Source: Geobacteraceae bacterium (GTDB lineage Bacteria; Desulfobacterota; Desulfuromonadia; Desulfuromonadales; BM103). Taken from it: a stretch of 64,000 nt of DNA. The position numbers and the translations under genes are program-made. Every line of letters begins with the position of its first letter. The stretch's first letter is position 1. The DNA is taken from positions 124,001 to 188,000 of the forward strand of contig JAHEDT010000002.1 of assembly GCA_024641085.1 (NCBI GenBank), in the 5' to 3' direction. The notes under the pieces were generated by a model, which did not search any database, was not told the origin of the DNA, and saw only the letters and a program-made list of their open reading frames with translations. Shown piece by piece: positions 49,051 to 57,901 of this stretch.

Positions 49051-50274
49051 TTACTGCACTGCGACGTTGCGAACCCCCTGCGGCCGCCAGGCCGGCGAGA
49101 TGACGTGGCTGCCCTTGCCCTTCTGCTCGAGCAGGCTGCCGAACATGACCGTGAAGTCGCCGTAGCGATCGTTGACACAGTCCCTGGCCTCAGTCAACAT
49201 GTACTGCCGGCGTTCCAGCGGGAAAAGCGGCAGCTGTCCGGTCTTGAAGCGCAGATCGGACAACCGTACCCCCAGCAGGCGAACCGGCTGCTCAAGCGCC
49301 AGGCTGTCGAGGATCTGCACACTGGCCCGATAGATCTCCTCGCTGCCGGCCAGGTAGTCGGCCTGCGCCTGCTGACGACTCAAGGTGGTAAAATCCGCGT
49401 AGCGCACGGTCAGGGTCACCACCCGGCCTGACACCTGGTAGCGCCGGGCGCGGCGCCCGACCATCTCCGCCAGCTGCAGGAGGAAAGCGCAGATCGCCTG
49501 GCGGTCGGCCAGGTCGTCGCGCAGCGTCCGGCTGTGCCCCACCGACTTGATCGGAGCGCTGCTTTCCTCGGGGACCACCGGAGACCGGTCGATACCACGG
49601 GCCATGGCGTGCAGCTGGTCGCCGATCACGCCGTACTTCTTGCGAAGAACCGCCAGGGGAAAGCGCCCCAGTTGGCCGCAGGTGAAGATGCCGAGGCCCT
49701 GCAGCTGCCGGCCGAGCCGCCGACCGATGCCACAAAGCTCCTGGATCGGCATGTTTTCCAGGAGACCAGGGATCTCCGTCGACCGGAATACGGTCAGGCC
49801 GTCGGGTTTGTGCTGCTCGGAGGCCAGCTTGGCCAACAGCTTGTTGGGTGCGATGCCGATCGAACAGGAAATGCCGAAACGGGCCTTGATCCGCGACTTG
49901 ATCAGGTAGGCGATGCGTTCGGCACCACTGAACAGCCTGAGGGACCCGCTGAGATCGAGGAACGCTTCATCGATGGAGAAGATCTCGACCAGCGGCGTAT
50001 AATCCTTCAGCAAGGCCATGATTTCCGTCGACACGTGGGTGTAAAGCCGGTTGTTGGCCGGCACCAGAATCAGCTGCCGACAGCGTTCGAAGGCTTCGAA
50101 CCGAGTCATGCCGGTTTTGACCCCGAAAGCACGGGCCTCGTACGAGGCGGTCAGGATGACCGACCGCTGTTCGCTGCCGGTCACCGCAATCGGCCGCCCC
50201 CGCAAGGCCGGGTTCGATTGCTGCTCCACAGCCGCAAAGAACGCGTTCATATCCACATGCAGGATGGTCTTCAT
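49051..50274 (-). CDS. dinB: DNA polymerase IV (Y-family)
   Basis: A 407-residue Y-family polymerase. Catalytic acidic residues are in HVDMNAFFAAVE (Asp8) and in FSIDEAFLDLS. The little-finger domain region has SVGHSRTLRDDL. It performs error-prone translesion synthesis. It lies in a run lexA, 81-residue gene, dinB on the minus strand and is expected to be LexA controlled. A beta-clamp-binding motif is plausible near KTGQLPLF. Confidence 0.95.
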   Translation of the reverse strand: MKTILHVDMNAFFAAVEQQSNPALRGRPIAVTGSEQRSVILTASYEARAFGVKTGMTRFEAFERCRQLILVPANNRLYTHVSTEIMALLKDYTPLVEIFSIDEAFLDLSGSLRLFSGAERIAYLIKSRIKARFGISCSIGIAPNKLLAKLASEQHKPDGLTVFRSTEIPGLLENMPIQELCGIGRRLGRQLQGLGIFTCGQLGRFPLAVLRKKYGVIGDQLHAMARGIDRSPVVPEESSAPIKSVGHSRTLRDDLADRQAICAFLLQLAEMVGRRARRYQVSGRVVTLTVRYADFTTLSRQQAQADYLAGSEEIYRASVQILDSLALEQPVRLLGVRLSDLRFKTGQLPLFPLERRQYMLTEARDCVNDRYGDFTVMFGSLLEQKGKGSHVISPAWRPQGVRNVAVQ

Positions 50275-50284
50275 AACACCCCGA

Positions 50285-50312
50285 AGCGCGAGGCGCGCAG
50301 CGTGAAGCGAGC
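50285..50312. repeat. degenerate heptamer repeat (AGCGNGA-like), four units
   Basis: Four consecutive 7-mers, AGCGCGA, GGCGCGC, AGCGTGA and AGCGAGC, in the 85-bp gap before dinB. A further inverted copy (CGAAGCGCG at 50282-50290 with CGCGCTTCG at 50345-50353) brackets the gap. Confidence 0.4.
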
Positions 50313-50359
50313 AAAGGCCTGGCGGCTGTTCTCACGGGTCACTCCGCGCTTCGCTTGTC

Positions 50360-50605
50360 CTAAAGAGCTTCTATCTGTTCCAATGTCCAGCTCGCATCCG
50401 CCAGGTCGTAGACCAGTTCGTACAGGGCCCCCTCGTCGGTGACATGGAAGTAAATACGCACGGTCTCGCCTTGCCGGGCGCGCCAGGTGTTGGTGATTTC
50501 GCGAATGACGTGCTTGCGACGTTTCAGGTCGAACCAGACGGGAGTCATCCTGCGGCCCGGGCCGTGGATAACTCCGACCCGGAGGTTGCCGTCAGCAGGC
50601 TGCAT
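50360..50605 (-). CDS. 81-residue protein of the lexA-dinB operon, unknown function
   Basis: A small soluble protein with a basic middle (WFDLKRRKHVIREITNTWRA) and a C-terminal part YFHVTDEGALYELVYD...SWTLEQI. It starts 5 bp after the lexA stop, with a Shine-Dalgarno (GGAG) inside lexA. Position in an SOS operon suggests a DNA-damage role. Small conserved proteins of this type accompany lexA/dinB or imuB in other bacteria, but I cannot name the family firmly. Confidence 0.65.
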   Translation of the reverse strand: MQPADGNLRVGVIHGPGRRMTPVWFDLKRRKHVIREITNTWRARQGETVRIYFHVTDEGALYELVYDLADASWTLEQIEAL

Positions 50606-50610
50606 ACCGG

Positions 50611-51222
50611 CTACTCCAGGTTGCGGCAGAGACCGGTGACCTTGCCGATGATGGTCACATCCCGGGTCCCGGCCGGAACGATAATCGGCTCGAGGCGGGC
50701 ATTTGCCGGCTGCAGGCGAATGCGGCGCCCCTCAAGGAAGAACCGCTTCAGGGTGGCCTCGCCATCAACCAGGGCAACCACGATCTCGCCGTTTTCGACG
50801 GTTGCCTGCGGACGGACGACGGCCAGGTCGCCGTCAACGATGTGCGCCTCGATCATCGAATCGCCCTTGACCCGCAGCAGGAAAGATCCCTTTCCCTTGA
50901 CCAGGGAGCGGTCCACGGCGAAATAGCCGGCAACTTCTTCCATGGCGAGCTGCGGCGATCCGGCCCGCACCGTGCCGACCAGCGGCAGGAGCACCGACTC
51001 GCTCGCACTGCGGGCGACCAGGGCGATCGAGCGGGAGCTGCCAGGGCTACGGGTAATCAGTCCGGCTCGCTCCAGCGCCTTGAGGTGGCGCAGCACGCCG
51101 AGATTGCCCGAGACATGCAGGTGCCGTGCGATTTCCTGCAAGGTCGGCGGGTAGCCGTTGGCGGCCAGGTACGCGGTCAGGAAGGCATAGACTTGTTGTT
51201 GACGATCAGTCAGTGGCGACAT
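50611..51222 (-). CDS. lexA: LexA SOS repressor
   Basis: A 203-residue protein. The N-terminal winged helix has PPTLQEIARHLHVSGNLGVLRHL, where the recognition helix core SGNLGVLRHLKALE differs from the E. coli type. A cleavage site Ala-Gly is in GTVRAGSP. The catalytic Ser is in KGDSMIEAHI and the Lys in EATLKRF. LexA represses SOS genes until RecA-stimulated self-cleavage. GAGGG precedes the start. It probably represses itself through the palindrome at 51242-51261. Confidence 0.96.
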   Translation of the reverse strand: MSPLTDRQQQVYAFLTAYLAANGYPPTLQEIARHLHVSGNLGVLRHLKALERAGLITRSPGSSRSIALVARSASESVLLPLVGTVRAGSPQLAMEEVAGYFAVDRSLVKGKGSFLLRVKGDSMIEAHIVDGDLAVVRPQATVENGEIVVALVDGEATLKRFFLEGRRIRLQPANARLEPIIVPAGTRDVTIIGKVTGLCRNLE

Positions 51223-51241
51223 GCAAACGACCCTCGGTGTT

Positions 51242-51284
51242 TAGTTACTATAAAGTAACTATCATGAAAGCGCTCGCGAGTCAA
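51242..51284 (-). promoter_or_regulatory. lexA promoter with palindromic operator TAGTTACT-N4-AGTAACTA
   Basis: The operator (51242-51261) has perfect 8-bp arms around TTAT. A -35 TTGACT (51284-51279) with a 17-bp spacer places the -10 (TAGTTA) inside the right arm, so LexA binding would block the promoter. The operator does not match the E. coli CTG-N10-CAG box or the Gram-positive GAAC-N4-GTTC box. Confidence 0.65.
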
Positions 51285-51332
51285 GCAATCGGGGGTGACG
51301 CAGAGCCGACAATTTGCGATGATAGGCAGGTT

Positions 51333-52301
51333 ATGATCGACCCGCCCATCGACATCGCCGCTCCGGGCCTGGAGCCAGCCGAGTGGCAGCCCCTGCCGGC
51401 GCGCCTGGAAGGGGCTGCCGTCACCACCCTGTCCCGGCGCCAGCTGCGCAGCTGGTCGCTGGTCCTGGCGGCGCGCCACATCCCCTGGCGTGCCGAGCGG
51501 CGCGGCTTCGGCTGGCAGCTCCTGGTTCCGGCCGCAGAGTTGACCAGGAGCGTACAGGAGCTGCGCCAGTACGAGAGCGAGAACCGCGGCTGGCCGCCGG
51601 CAGCGCCGCAGGCCACGGCGCTGGTCGACAATCGCACGACCACCATCTGGGTGCTGATCGCTATCGGGGTGTTTTACAATCTCACCCGGCACAACATCAA
51701 TCTGGCCGGGCACTATCCCGTCGACTGGGCCGCCCTCGGCAACGCCCATGCCGGCAAGATCATGGCCGGCCAGTGGTGGCGGCTGGTCACCGCCCTCACC
51801 CTGCACGCCGACTGGCAGCATCTGCTCGGCAACCTGCTGATCGGCGGCATCTTTATTTCGCGCCTGTGCCGGGACCTGCGCTCCGGACCGGCCTGGCTGC
51901 TGCTGCTATTCAGCGGCATGCTCGGAAACCTGGTCAATGCCTGGCTGCAGAATCCAGCCCACCGCGCGGTCGGCGCGTCCACCGCCATCTTTGGTGCCGT
52001 CGGCCTGCTCGCGGCCATCAGCATGGTACGTTACCGCCACAACCTGCGCCCGCGCCGTCGCTGGACCCTGCCGGTCGCCGCCGCCCTCGGGCTGCTCGCC
52101 ATGCTCGGGGCCGGCGGCGAAAACACCGACCTCGGCGCCCACCTGTTCGGCTTCCTGTTCGGTCTCCCCCTTGGCATCGGCGCGGAGTTGATGATAGAGT
52201 ACCGGGGACGCCCAGGCAGGGCAGTCAACGCCCTGCTGGCAGCAGCGGCGATCAGCATCGTGGCCGGCTCCTGGTGGGCGGCGCTGCTGATGGGCGGCTG
52301 A
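51333..52301 (+). CDS. rhomboid-family intramembrane serine protease
   Basis: A 322-residue protein. An N-terminal soluble domain of about 100 residues precedes six or seven helices. The catalytic dyad is visible: Ser in VGASTAIFGAVG and His in LGAHLFGFLFG. The HADWQHLLGNLL motif in the second helix is also typical. It cleaves membrane proteins within the bilayer. I chose the ATG at 51333. An ATG at 51264 lacks a ribosome site and lies in the lexA control region. Confidence 0.9.
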   Translation: MIDPPIDIAAPGLEPAEWQPLPARLEGAAVTTLSRRQLRSWSLVLAARHIPWRAERRGFGWQLLVPAAELTRSVQELRQYESENRGWPPAAPQATALVDNRTTTIWVLIAIGVFYNLTRHNINLAGHYPVDWAALGNAHAGKIMAGQWWRLVTALTLHADWQHLLGNLLIGGIFISRLCRDLRSGPAWLLLLFSGMLGNLVNAWLQNPAHRAVGASTAIFGAVGLLAAISMVRYRHNLRPRRRWTLPVAAALGLLAMLGAGGENTDLGAHLFGFLFGLPLGIGAELMIEYRGRPGRAVNALLAAAAISIVAGSWWAALLMGG

Positions 52302-52311
52302 ACAGGGCCGG

Positions 52312-52339
52312 TTGACGTCCCGCGGATTGGCGTTATTGT
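52312..52339 (+). promoter_or_regulatory. candidate sigma70 promoter of the DUF3014 gene
   Basis: TTGACG, 16-bp spacer, TATTGT, 67 bp before the start codon. Confidence 0.45.
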
Positions 52340-52405
52340 TCTAGGGTCGCTCGGACGCCCCATGCTCCGGCAGGGCCCACAAACCCCGGATATCGGAGAA
52401 ACCCC

Positions 52406-53212
52406 ATGAAAAACTGGCCGTTTCGGATCGGACTCCTGATCATCGCCGTGATTATCGCTGTGGTCTATTGGCAGTTTTATCGCCCCACGCAAGCACCCCA
52501 GCAACAGGCCGTTGTCCCGGCCCCGGCCAGCCAACCCCCAACCGAGCCGGTCATCCAGCATCCACTCACCGCCACCCCGGAGGAGCTCAAGGCCGCCGGG
52601 CCGGCCCTCGACCTCAATCAGCCGCTGCCGGAGCTGAAACAGAGCGATCTGTCGATGGCGGCGATCCTGGCCAGGCTCTTCGCTGACCAGAAACTGGACC
52701 GTTACTTTATCCTTGAACATTTTATCGAGCGTTTCGTCGTCATGGTTGACAACCTGCCGCGCCAGCAGCTACCGGCGACCCACCGCCCGGTCAAAGAAAC
52801 CCCCGGGCGGTTCCTGGCCCAGGGCGAGCGGGGCCAGCTCACCATCGACCCGGCCAACTATCGGCGCTACACGCCACTGGTCAAAATACTCGCGGCGCTC
52901 GACCCCCGGCAGGTGGTCGCTATCTACAAGCGCCTGTATCCGCTCTTCCAGGAAGCCTACGAAGGGCTCGGCTACCCGAACGCCTACTTCAACGACCGCC
53001 TGATTGAAGTTATTGACCACCTGCTGACCTCCCCGCCGGTCAACGAGCCGGTGTACCTGGTCCAGCCCAAGGCCCTCTACCTTTACGCCGACCCGGATCT
53101 CGAGAAATCCTCTGCAGGGCGCAAGATCCTGATTCGCATCGGGCCGGAGAATGCCGCGCAGGTCAAAACCCTCCTGCATCGATACCGTCAGGACCTGACT
53201 GCCCCCAACTGA
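52406..53212 (+). CDS. DUF3014-family membrane-anchored protein
   Basis: A 268-residue protein with one N-terminal helix (IGLLIIAVIIAVVYWQF), a Pro/Gln-rich linker, and a conserved helical domain with LPELKQSDLSM, RFVVMVDNLPR and FNDRLIEVIDHLLTSP, the pattern of DUF3014. No function is known for the family. Its periplasmic domain is likely structural. The stop overlaps the next start by one base (TGATG). Confidence 0.82.
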   Translation: MKNWPFRIGLLIIAVIIAVVYWQFYRPTQAPQQQAVVPAPASQPPTEPVIQHPLTATPEELKAAGPALDLNQPLPELKQSDLSMAAILARLFADQKLDRYFILEHFIERFVVMVDNLPRQQLPATHRPVKETPGRFLAQGERGQLTIDPANYRRYTPLVKILAALDPRQVVAIYKRLYPLFQEAYEGLGYPNAYFNDRLIEVIDHLLTSPPVNEPVYLVQPKALYLYADPDLEKSSAGRKILIRIGPENAAQVKTLLHRYRQDLTAPN

Positions 53213-53925
53213 TGGACAGCAGCCTGCTGGTCATCGCCGCCTTCCTGTCGTCTTCGCTGACCGCCGTGCTCGGCGTCGGCGGCGGCATGCTGCTGATCTC
53301 CATCATGGGTGTCATCCTCCCCCCGGGCGCGGTCGTTCCGGTGCACGGTGTCGTGCAACTGGCCAGCAACGCCAGCCGGGGAGCCCTGGCGCCGCGAGAC
53401 ATCCGCAGGGAGATCCTATGGCCATTCCTGGCCGGGTGCCTCGCCGGCGCCCTGGTCGGCTCACGGGTGGTGCTGCGCGTCCCCAGCGAATTCCTGCCGA
53501 TTCCCCTCGGACTCTTCATCCTGCTCATGACCTGGCTGCCGCAGATCAAAACACGGCTCTGGTTCCCCGGCAAGTTTCTCAGCCTCGGCTTCGTTCAGGC
53601 CTTCCTGACCCTGTTCGTCGGCGCCACCGGCCCACTCAACCTGCCCTTTCTGATCCGTGCCGGCCTCACCCGGGACCAGCTGGTGGTCACCGCCGCCGCG
53701 TTTATGACCAGCGTCCACCTGGTCAAGATCATCACCTTCGGCCTGCTCGGCTTCGCCTTCACTCCCTACCTCGGTCTCATGGCCCTGATGATCATCGCCG
53801 TGGTCGCCGGCTCCTATGCAGGCACGAGGCTCAGGCACCGGACCCCGGAAAAGCTGTTCCTGCTGGGCTTCAAATTGTTGATCTCACTGCTGGCCATCAG
53901 GATGATCCTTTCCCCACTGACTTAG
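53212..53925 (+). CDS. TauE/SafE-family anion permease
   Basis: A 237-residue protein with about seven to eight helices. The motif VLGVGGGMLLISIMGVILPP near the start and QLASNASRGALAPRDI in the first half are typical of TauE/SafE sulfite/organosulfonate exporters (also called DUF81). Substrate is unknown. It is translationally coupled to the DUF3014 gene. Confidence 0.85.
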   Translation: MDSSLLVIAAFLSSSLTAVLGVGGGMLLISIMGVILPPGAVVPVHGVVQLASNASRGALAPRDIRREILWPFLAGCLAGALVGSRVVLRVPSEFLPIPLGLFILLMTWLPQIKTRLWFPGKFLSLGFVQAFLTLFVGATGPLNLPFLIRAGLTRDQLVVTAAAFMTSVHLVKIITFGLLGFAFTPYLGLMALMIIAVVAGSYAGTRLRHRTPEKLFLLGFKLLISLLAIRMILSPLT

Positions 53926-53947
53926 GGGTCAGGTCTACACATTTCAC
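53925..53947. repeat. REP/RAYT-like sequence remnant
   Basis: GGGGTCAGGTCTACACATTT directly follows the TauE-like stop. Nearly the same motif occurs next to Y1 (REP-associated) transposase genes in many genomes. No transposase is present here, so it may be a scar. The recall of the motif is from general knowledge and not verified. Confidence 0.35.
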
Positions 53948-54068
53948 AAAAAATGCACAACCCAACTGGACGGGGTCCGTTTCGCCCCGTGCCCTATTGC
54001 GCAATCTCGGCGCGGCAGTTATGCTCGGAAGAGAGAGGTCCACGCGTGCGTTTACCAGGGAGAACCCA

Positions 54069-54323
54069 GTGGATATTTTCGCCAGATTGGCAGCGGCCAC
54101 CCGCAGAGAGAACAGGGAAGGGGACCTGCCGGATTTCATCGTGCCGCTGCTCATGCGGGTCGCCGATAATCCGGCCGATTTTTTCGGACGCGAAGAACTG
54201 GTGGCACAACTTCTCCAGCGGGTTGAAGAGTACGAGACCTGGTCGGAGATGTGCTGCGAAAAGCAGGGCTTCAGTCTCGAGGATATTCACCGCACCCTGG
54301 ACCATCTCAAGGTCCGCTACTGA
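54069..54323 (+). CDS. 84-residue hypothetical protein
   Basis: I chose a GTG at 54069 with AGGGAGA 5 bases upstream. The protein is soluble and helical (DIFARLAAATRRENREGD, LVAQLLQRVEEYETWSEM) and has a Cys pair in EMCCEKQGF. No family is recognised. An open frame extends far upstream, but that part overlaps the permease and is not protein-like. Confidence 0.5.
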   Translation: MDIFARLAAATRRENREGDLPDFIVPLLMRVADNPADFFGREELVAQLLQRVEEYETWSEMCCEKQGFSLEDIHRTLDHLKVRY

Positions 54324-54368
54324 ACAGGCGCTGACCGGCGTTTAGACAGCGTACAGTCCACAACAGCC

Positions 54369-55271
54369 ATGCAGATTATCCGTAATGAAATCGTCAGGCA
54401 CCTGCCTGTCGCCGGAGAGGCCCGCCGTCTCTTTCATGGCCGCGGGCAGTGTTTTACCGGCTATGACGACCTGGTGATCGACTGTTTCCCGCCGGTCATC
54501 ATGGTGACTCTCTACCGACCGCGCCCGCAAGCATGGCTTGAGGAGCTGAGTGACTTGCTAGAGGATCGGCTGTCGGCAGCACCCCGGGCGATTCTGCTGC
54601 AGGAACGCTTTCTGCCCCAAGCCCCGAGCCGGCTGCTGCGAGGGGAACTGCCGGAGAGCCTCGAGGCGCATGAAGCCGGGCTGTCTTTCACCCTGCGTCT
54701 TGGTGCGGCACAAAACATCGGGTTTTTTCCGGACATGGCTGCTGGGCGCCAGGCGGTCCGGGCGCGGGCTGCGGGGAAGAGCGTGCTCAATCTGTTTGCC
54801 TACAGCTGCAGCTTTTCCGTGGCCGCCCTGGCCGGGGGCGCGGACCGGGTGGTCAACCTCGACATGAATCGCAGCGCCCTGGAACTGGGCAAGATCAATC
54901 ATCGCATCAATCGCATCGACCTGCGCCAGGCCAGCTTTCTGGCGATGGAATTCTTCCGCAGTCTCGGCAAGCTGCGCCGGCTGGCCCCTTTTGATCTGGT
55001 CATCTGCGACCCCCCTGCATCTCAGGGGAAGAGCTTTACCGCCAAGCACCACTGGCCCAGGCTGGTCCGCAGCCTCCCTGACCTGGTCAAGCCCGGCGGC
55101 GAAGTGCTGGCCTGCCTCAGTGCACCGCACCTCGGCCCCGACTTCCTTGATGAACTGTTTGCCGCCCACATCCCTGGCGCGGCAAAGATCGACCAGTTCA
55201 CCGCGGGGGAGGATTTCCCCGAGGCACGGCAAAGCTGCGGCGTAAACCTGCACCTTTATCATCTGCATTAA
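54369..55271 (+). CDS. class I SAM-dependent rRNA-type methyltransferase (RlmI/RlmK-like)
   Basis: A 300-residue protein. A SAM-binding Rossmann motif (VLNLFAYSCSFSVAALAGGA) is followed by NLDMNRSALELGKINHRIN and VICDPPASQGKSF, the DPP motif of RlmI and RlmK/L-type 23S rRNA methyltransferases. An N-terminal region of about 100 residues lacks a recognisable PUA domain. The exact RNA target is unknown. No clear Shine-Dalgarno precedes the start. Confidence 0.78.
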   Translation: MQIIRNEIVRHLPVAGEARRLFHGRGQCFTGYDDLVIDCFPPVIMVTLYRPRPQAWLEELSDLLEDRLSAAPRAILLQERFLPQAPSRLLRGELPESLEAHEAGLSFTLRLGAAQNIGFFPDMAAGRQAVRARAAGKSVLNLFAYSCSFSVAALAGGADRVVNLDMNRSALELGKINHRINRIDLRQASFLAMEFFRSLGKLRRLAPFDLVICDPPASQGKSFTAKHHWPRLVRSLPDLVKPGGEVLACLSAPHLGPDFLDELFAAHIPGAAKIDQFTAGEDFPEARQSCGVNLHLYHLH

Positions 55272-55444
55272 GAGAAACCACCTTATTTTTTCTCCCGGTT
55301 GTGTTAGTCTGTCTCCCCGAATATGGCCTGAATCAGTGCGCTCATAGCTGGCCGAAAGCACACGTCATAGGACCGGCCAGTGTCTCTCCTGAGCCACATC
55401 GAGCACGCTGATTCAGAGATGATCAAAGGACGGCAATACCTGTC

Positions 55445-56311
55445 ATGCTGACAGTCACCCCCTTGCGCAAAAAACTCTTCGGAAGTGCCGTCAGCCTGCT
55501 CCTGTTGATCCTGGTGCTGGCTGGCTGCAGCGTGCCGACAGTCCAGGACAGGACGCCTCCACTGACAAGCTGGACCCCCGGCCCAGCGCCAGGCACACCC
55601 GCGGACGATCCGATTGCGGTGCTGCTCGACGAGGGGGCTGACGATCAGCAGGATGGCCTTCCCCTGCCGAAAATGGGCTACTCGATCCAGGTCGGGGCGT
55701 TCACCAATCTCGACAATGCCGTACGCCTGGAGCAGGCCCTCGAGGCGCGCGGCATCGACGCCTACTACTTCCGCCACGAATCCGGCCTGTACAAAGTCCG
55801 CTTCGGCAACCACGCCAGCTACCAGCCGGCCCGTGACGAAGCCGAGCGCCTGCAGGCCCAGGGGTTGATCGGCCAGTTCTTCATCGTGTTCCCGGAAGAC
55901 TACGCTGCCGCCCGCATCCAGCAGAGCGGCCGGGGCGATCTGCGCAGCGAACTGGTCAGAACCGCGAAGCGTTTCCTCGGCATCCCCTACCGTTGGGGTG
56001 GCATCACGGCCGAGAACGGCTTTGACTGCAGCGGCTTGACCATGGTCTGTTACCGCCTCAACGGCCTGAATCTGCCCCGAGTTTCGCGTAATCAGTTCCA
56101 GGCCGGAAGGTGGGTTCCCAAGGCGCAGCTGCGCCCCGGAGACCTGGTCTTTTTCGCGACCAAGGGTGGCAAACGGGTCACCCACGTCGGCATGTACATC
56201 GGCGACGGCAAGTTCATCCATGCACCACGCACCGGCAAGAATGTCCGCATTGAAAAGCTCTCGAACCGCTTCTTCGCCAAGACCTACATGGGCGGAAGAA
56301 CATATCTTTGA
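55445..56311 (+). CDS. lipoprotein with SPOR and NlpC/P60 domains (peptidoglycan endopeptidase)
   Basis: A 288-residue protein. The lipobox is LAGC (Cys at about 29). A SPOR domain (YSIQVGAFTNLDNAVRLEQAL core, about 77-150) binds denuded glycan strands. The C-terminal NlpC/P60 domain has catalytic Cys in FDCSGLT, His in THVGMYIG and a third His in KFIHAPR. It hydrolyses peptide cross-links in peptidoglycan, likely at the septum, anchored to a membrane by its lipid. Confidence 0.9.
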   Translation: MLTVTPLRKKLFGSAVSLLLLILVLAGCSVPTVQDRTPPLTSWTPGPAPGTPADDPIAVLLDEGADDQQDGLPLPKMGYSIQVGAFTNLDNAVRLEQALEARGIDAYYFRHESGLYKVRFGNHASYQPARDEAERLQAQGLIGQFFIVFPEDYAAARIQQSGRGDLRSELVRTAKRFLGIPYRWGGITAENGFDCSGLTMVCYRLNGLNLPRVSRNQFQAGRWVPKAQLRPGDLVFFATKGGKRVTHVGMYIGDGKFIHAPRTGKNVRIEKLSNRFFAKTYMGGRTYL

Positions 56312-56416
56312 GAGGCGAAAGGTCCGGGGTCAGGGGGCAGGGGTGAAAGAATCTAATAAGCGTCAAAACCGAGCCAGGGATGTTCGCACCGCACACCACT
56401 CACCTCGGGGGGTTAG

Positions 56417-57802
56417 ATGACCCGGCCGGTTTCCCGCTCCGCCACACTCCTGGTCGTCTGCACCGCCCACTTTCTCATGCCCTTCATGATGTCGGCGGTC
56501 GGCGTGGCCCTGCCGGTTATCGGCCGGGAGTTTTCGGCCAGCGCCATGCAGCTCGGGCTGGTGGAAACCACCTATGTGCTGTCGGCCTCGATCTTCCTGC
56601 TGGCCATGGGCCGGATGGGGGACATTTACGGGCGGCGACGCATCTTCCAGTACGGCATCATCATCTTCACCATCGTTGGCGGCCTGCTCTCCCAGGCCTG
56701 GTCGATCGAATCGATGATCGCCCTGCGCTTTCTGCAGGGGATGGGCGGCTCGATGGTCATGGCGACCACCTTCGCCATCGTCGTGTCGGTCTTCCCGCCC
56801 GAGGAGCGCGGCAAGGCCCTTGGCATCGCTGTCGCCAGCGTTTATGTCGGCATCTCCTGCGGGCCATTTTTCGGCGGAGCCCTGATCACCGCTTTCGGCT
56901 GGCGGGCGATCTTTTACCTGGCTGTGCCGCTGGGCATAATCACGTTTGCGATCAGCTGCCTGAAACTGCGCGGCGAATGGGCCGAGGCCAAGGGTGAGCC
57001 CTTCGACTGGCGCGGCAGCCTGGTGTACGCCGGCGCCATCATGCTGCTGATTATCGGCGCCTCCAACCTCGACCGGGGCGTATGGGCCTGGCTGTTGGCG
57101 TTGTGCGGAATCGCCGGGCTGGGGCTCTTCCTGGCGCTGGAAGCACGCACCGCATACCCGGTCCTCAACATCGCCCTGCTGCGCGGCAACCGGGTGTTTG
57201 CCTTTTCTAACCTGGCCGCCATGCTCAACTACGCCGGGACCTTCGGCGTGACTTTTTTCCTCAGTCTCTACCTGCAATACGTCAAAGGGCTTGACCCCCA
57301 CGAAGCCGGGACCATCCTTATGATCCAACCCATCGTCCAGGCGGTATTCTCTCCGCTCTGCGGTCGGCTGGCCGACCACTTTTCCGCTGCAGGCGTGGCC
57401 ACCATCGGCATGGGCCTGTGCGCCACGGGGATCGGCATCGCCGCCGGTATCACCGGCGGCACCTCAATCGCGCTGATCATGGCCATGCTGGTGATCCTGG
57501 GGCTCGGCTTCGCCCTTTTCTCTTCGCCGAATGTCAGTGTCATCATGGGCAGCGTCGCCCCCCGCTACCTCGGTGTCGCCTCTGGGCTCAACAGCACCAT
57601 GCGCACCCTGGGGATGATGGGCAGCATGACCATCATCACCATCACCTTTTCAATCGTCATGTCGGGGCAGGCCGTCACGGCACAGACCCAGCCACAGTTC
57701 CTGTTCAGCATGCACACTGCGCTGCTGACCTTCTCGGCACTCTGCGTCATCGGGATTTTTTTCTCCATGGCCCGGATCCGTCAGGGCCCTGCCAGGGAGT
57801 AG
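56417..57802 (+). CDS. MFS multidrug-type exporter (DHA2/EmrB-QacA family)
   Basis: A 461-residue protein with about 13-14 helices. Motif A is GRMGDIYGRRRIF and motif C (antiporter signature) is VGISCGPFFGGAL, the DHA2 pattern of EmrB/QacA drug:H+ antiporters. No partner membrane-fusion gene is adjacent. Substrate is unknown. The start has CGGGGGG 5 bases upstream. Confidence 0.9.
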   Translation: MTRPVSRSATLLVVCTAHFLMPFMMSAVGVALPVIGREFSASAMQLGLVETTYVLSASIFLLAMGRMGDIYGRRRIFQYGIIIFTIVGGLLSQAWSIESMIALRFLQGMGGSMVMATTFAIVVSVFPPEERGKALGIAVASVYVGISCGPFFGGALITAFGWRAIFYLAVPLGIITFAISCLKLRGEWAEAKGEPFDWRGSLVYAGAIMLLIIGASNLDRGVWAWLLALCGIAGLGLFLALEARTAYPVLNIALLRGNRVFAFSNLAAMLNYAGTFGVTFFLSLYLQYVKGLDPHEAGTILMIQPIVQAVFSPLCGRLADHFSAAGVATIGMGLCATGIGIAAGITGGTSIALIMAMLVILGLGFALFSSPNVSVIMGSVAPRYLGVASGLNSTMRTLGMMGSMTIITITFSIVMSGQAVTAQTQPQFLFSMHTALLTFSALCVIGIFFSMARIRQGPARE

Positions 57803-57901
57803 CCCACGAGTACTTCGTCCGGCAACGAGACACGGGACAAATCGAAAAAACCCGCTAGGATTAAAGAACCATGCTTCCCAGGGTTAACGATTGGACGGCA
57901 C

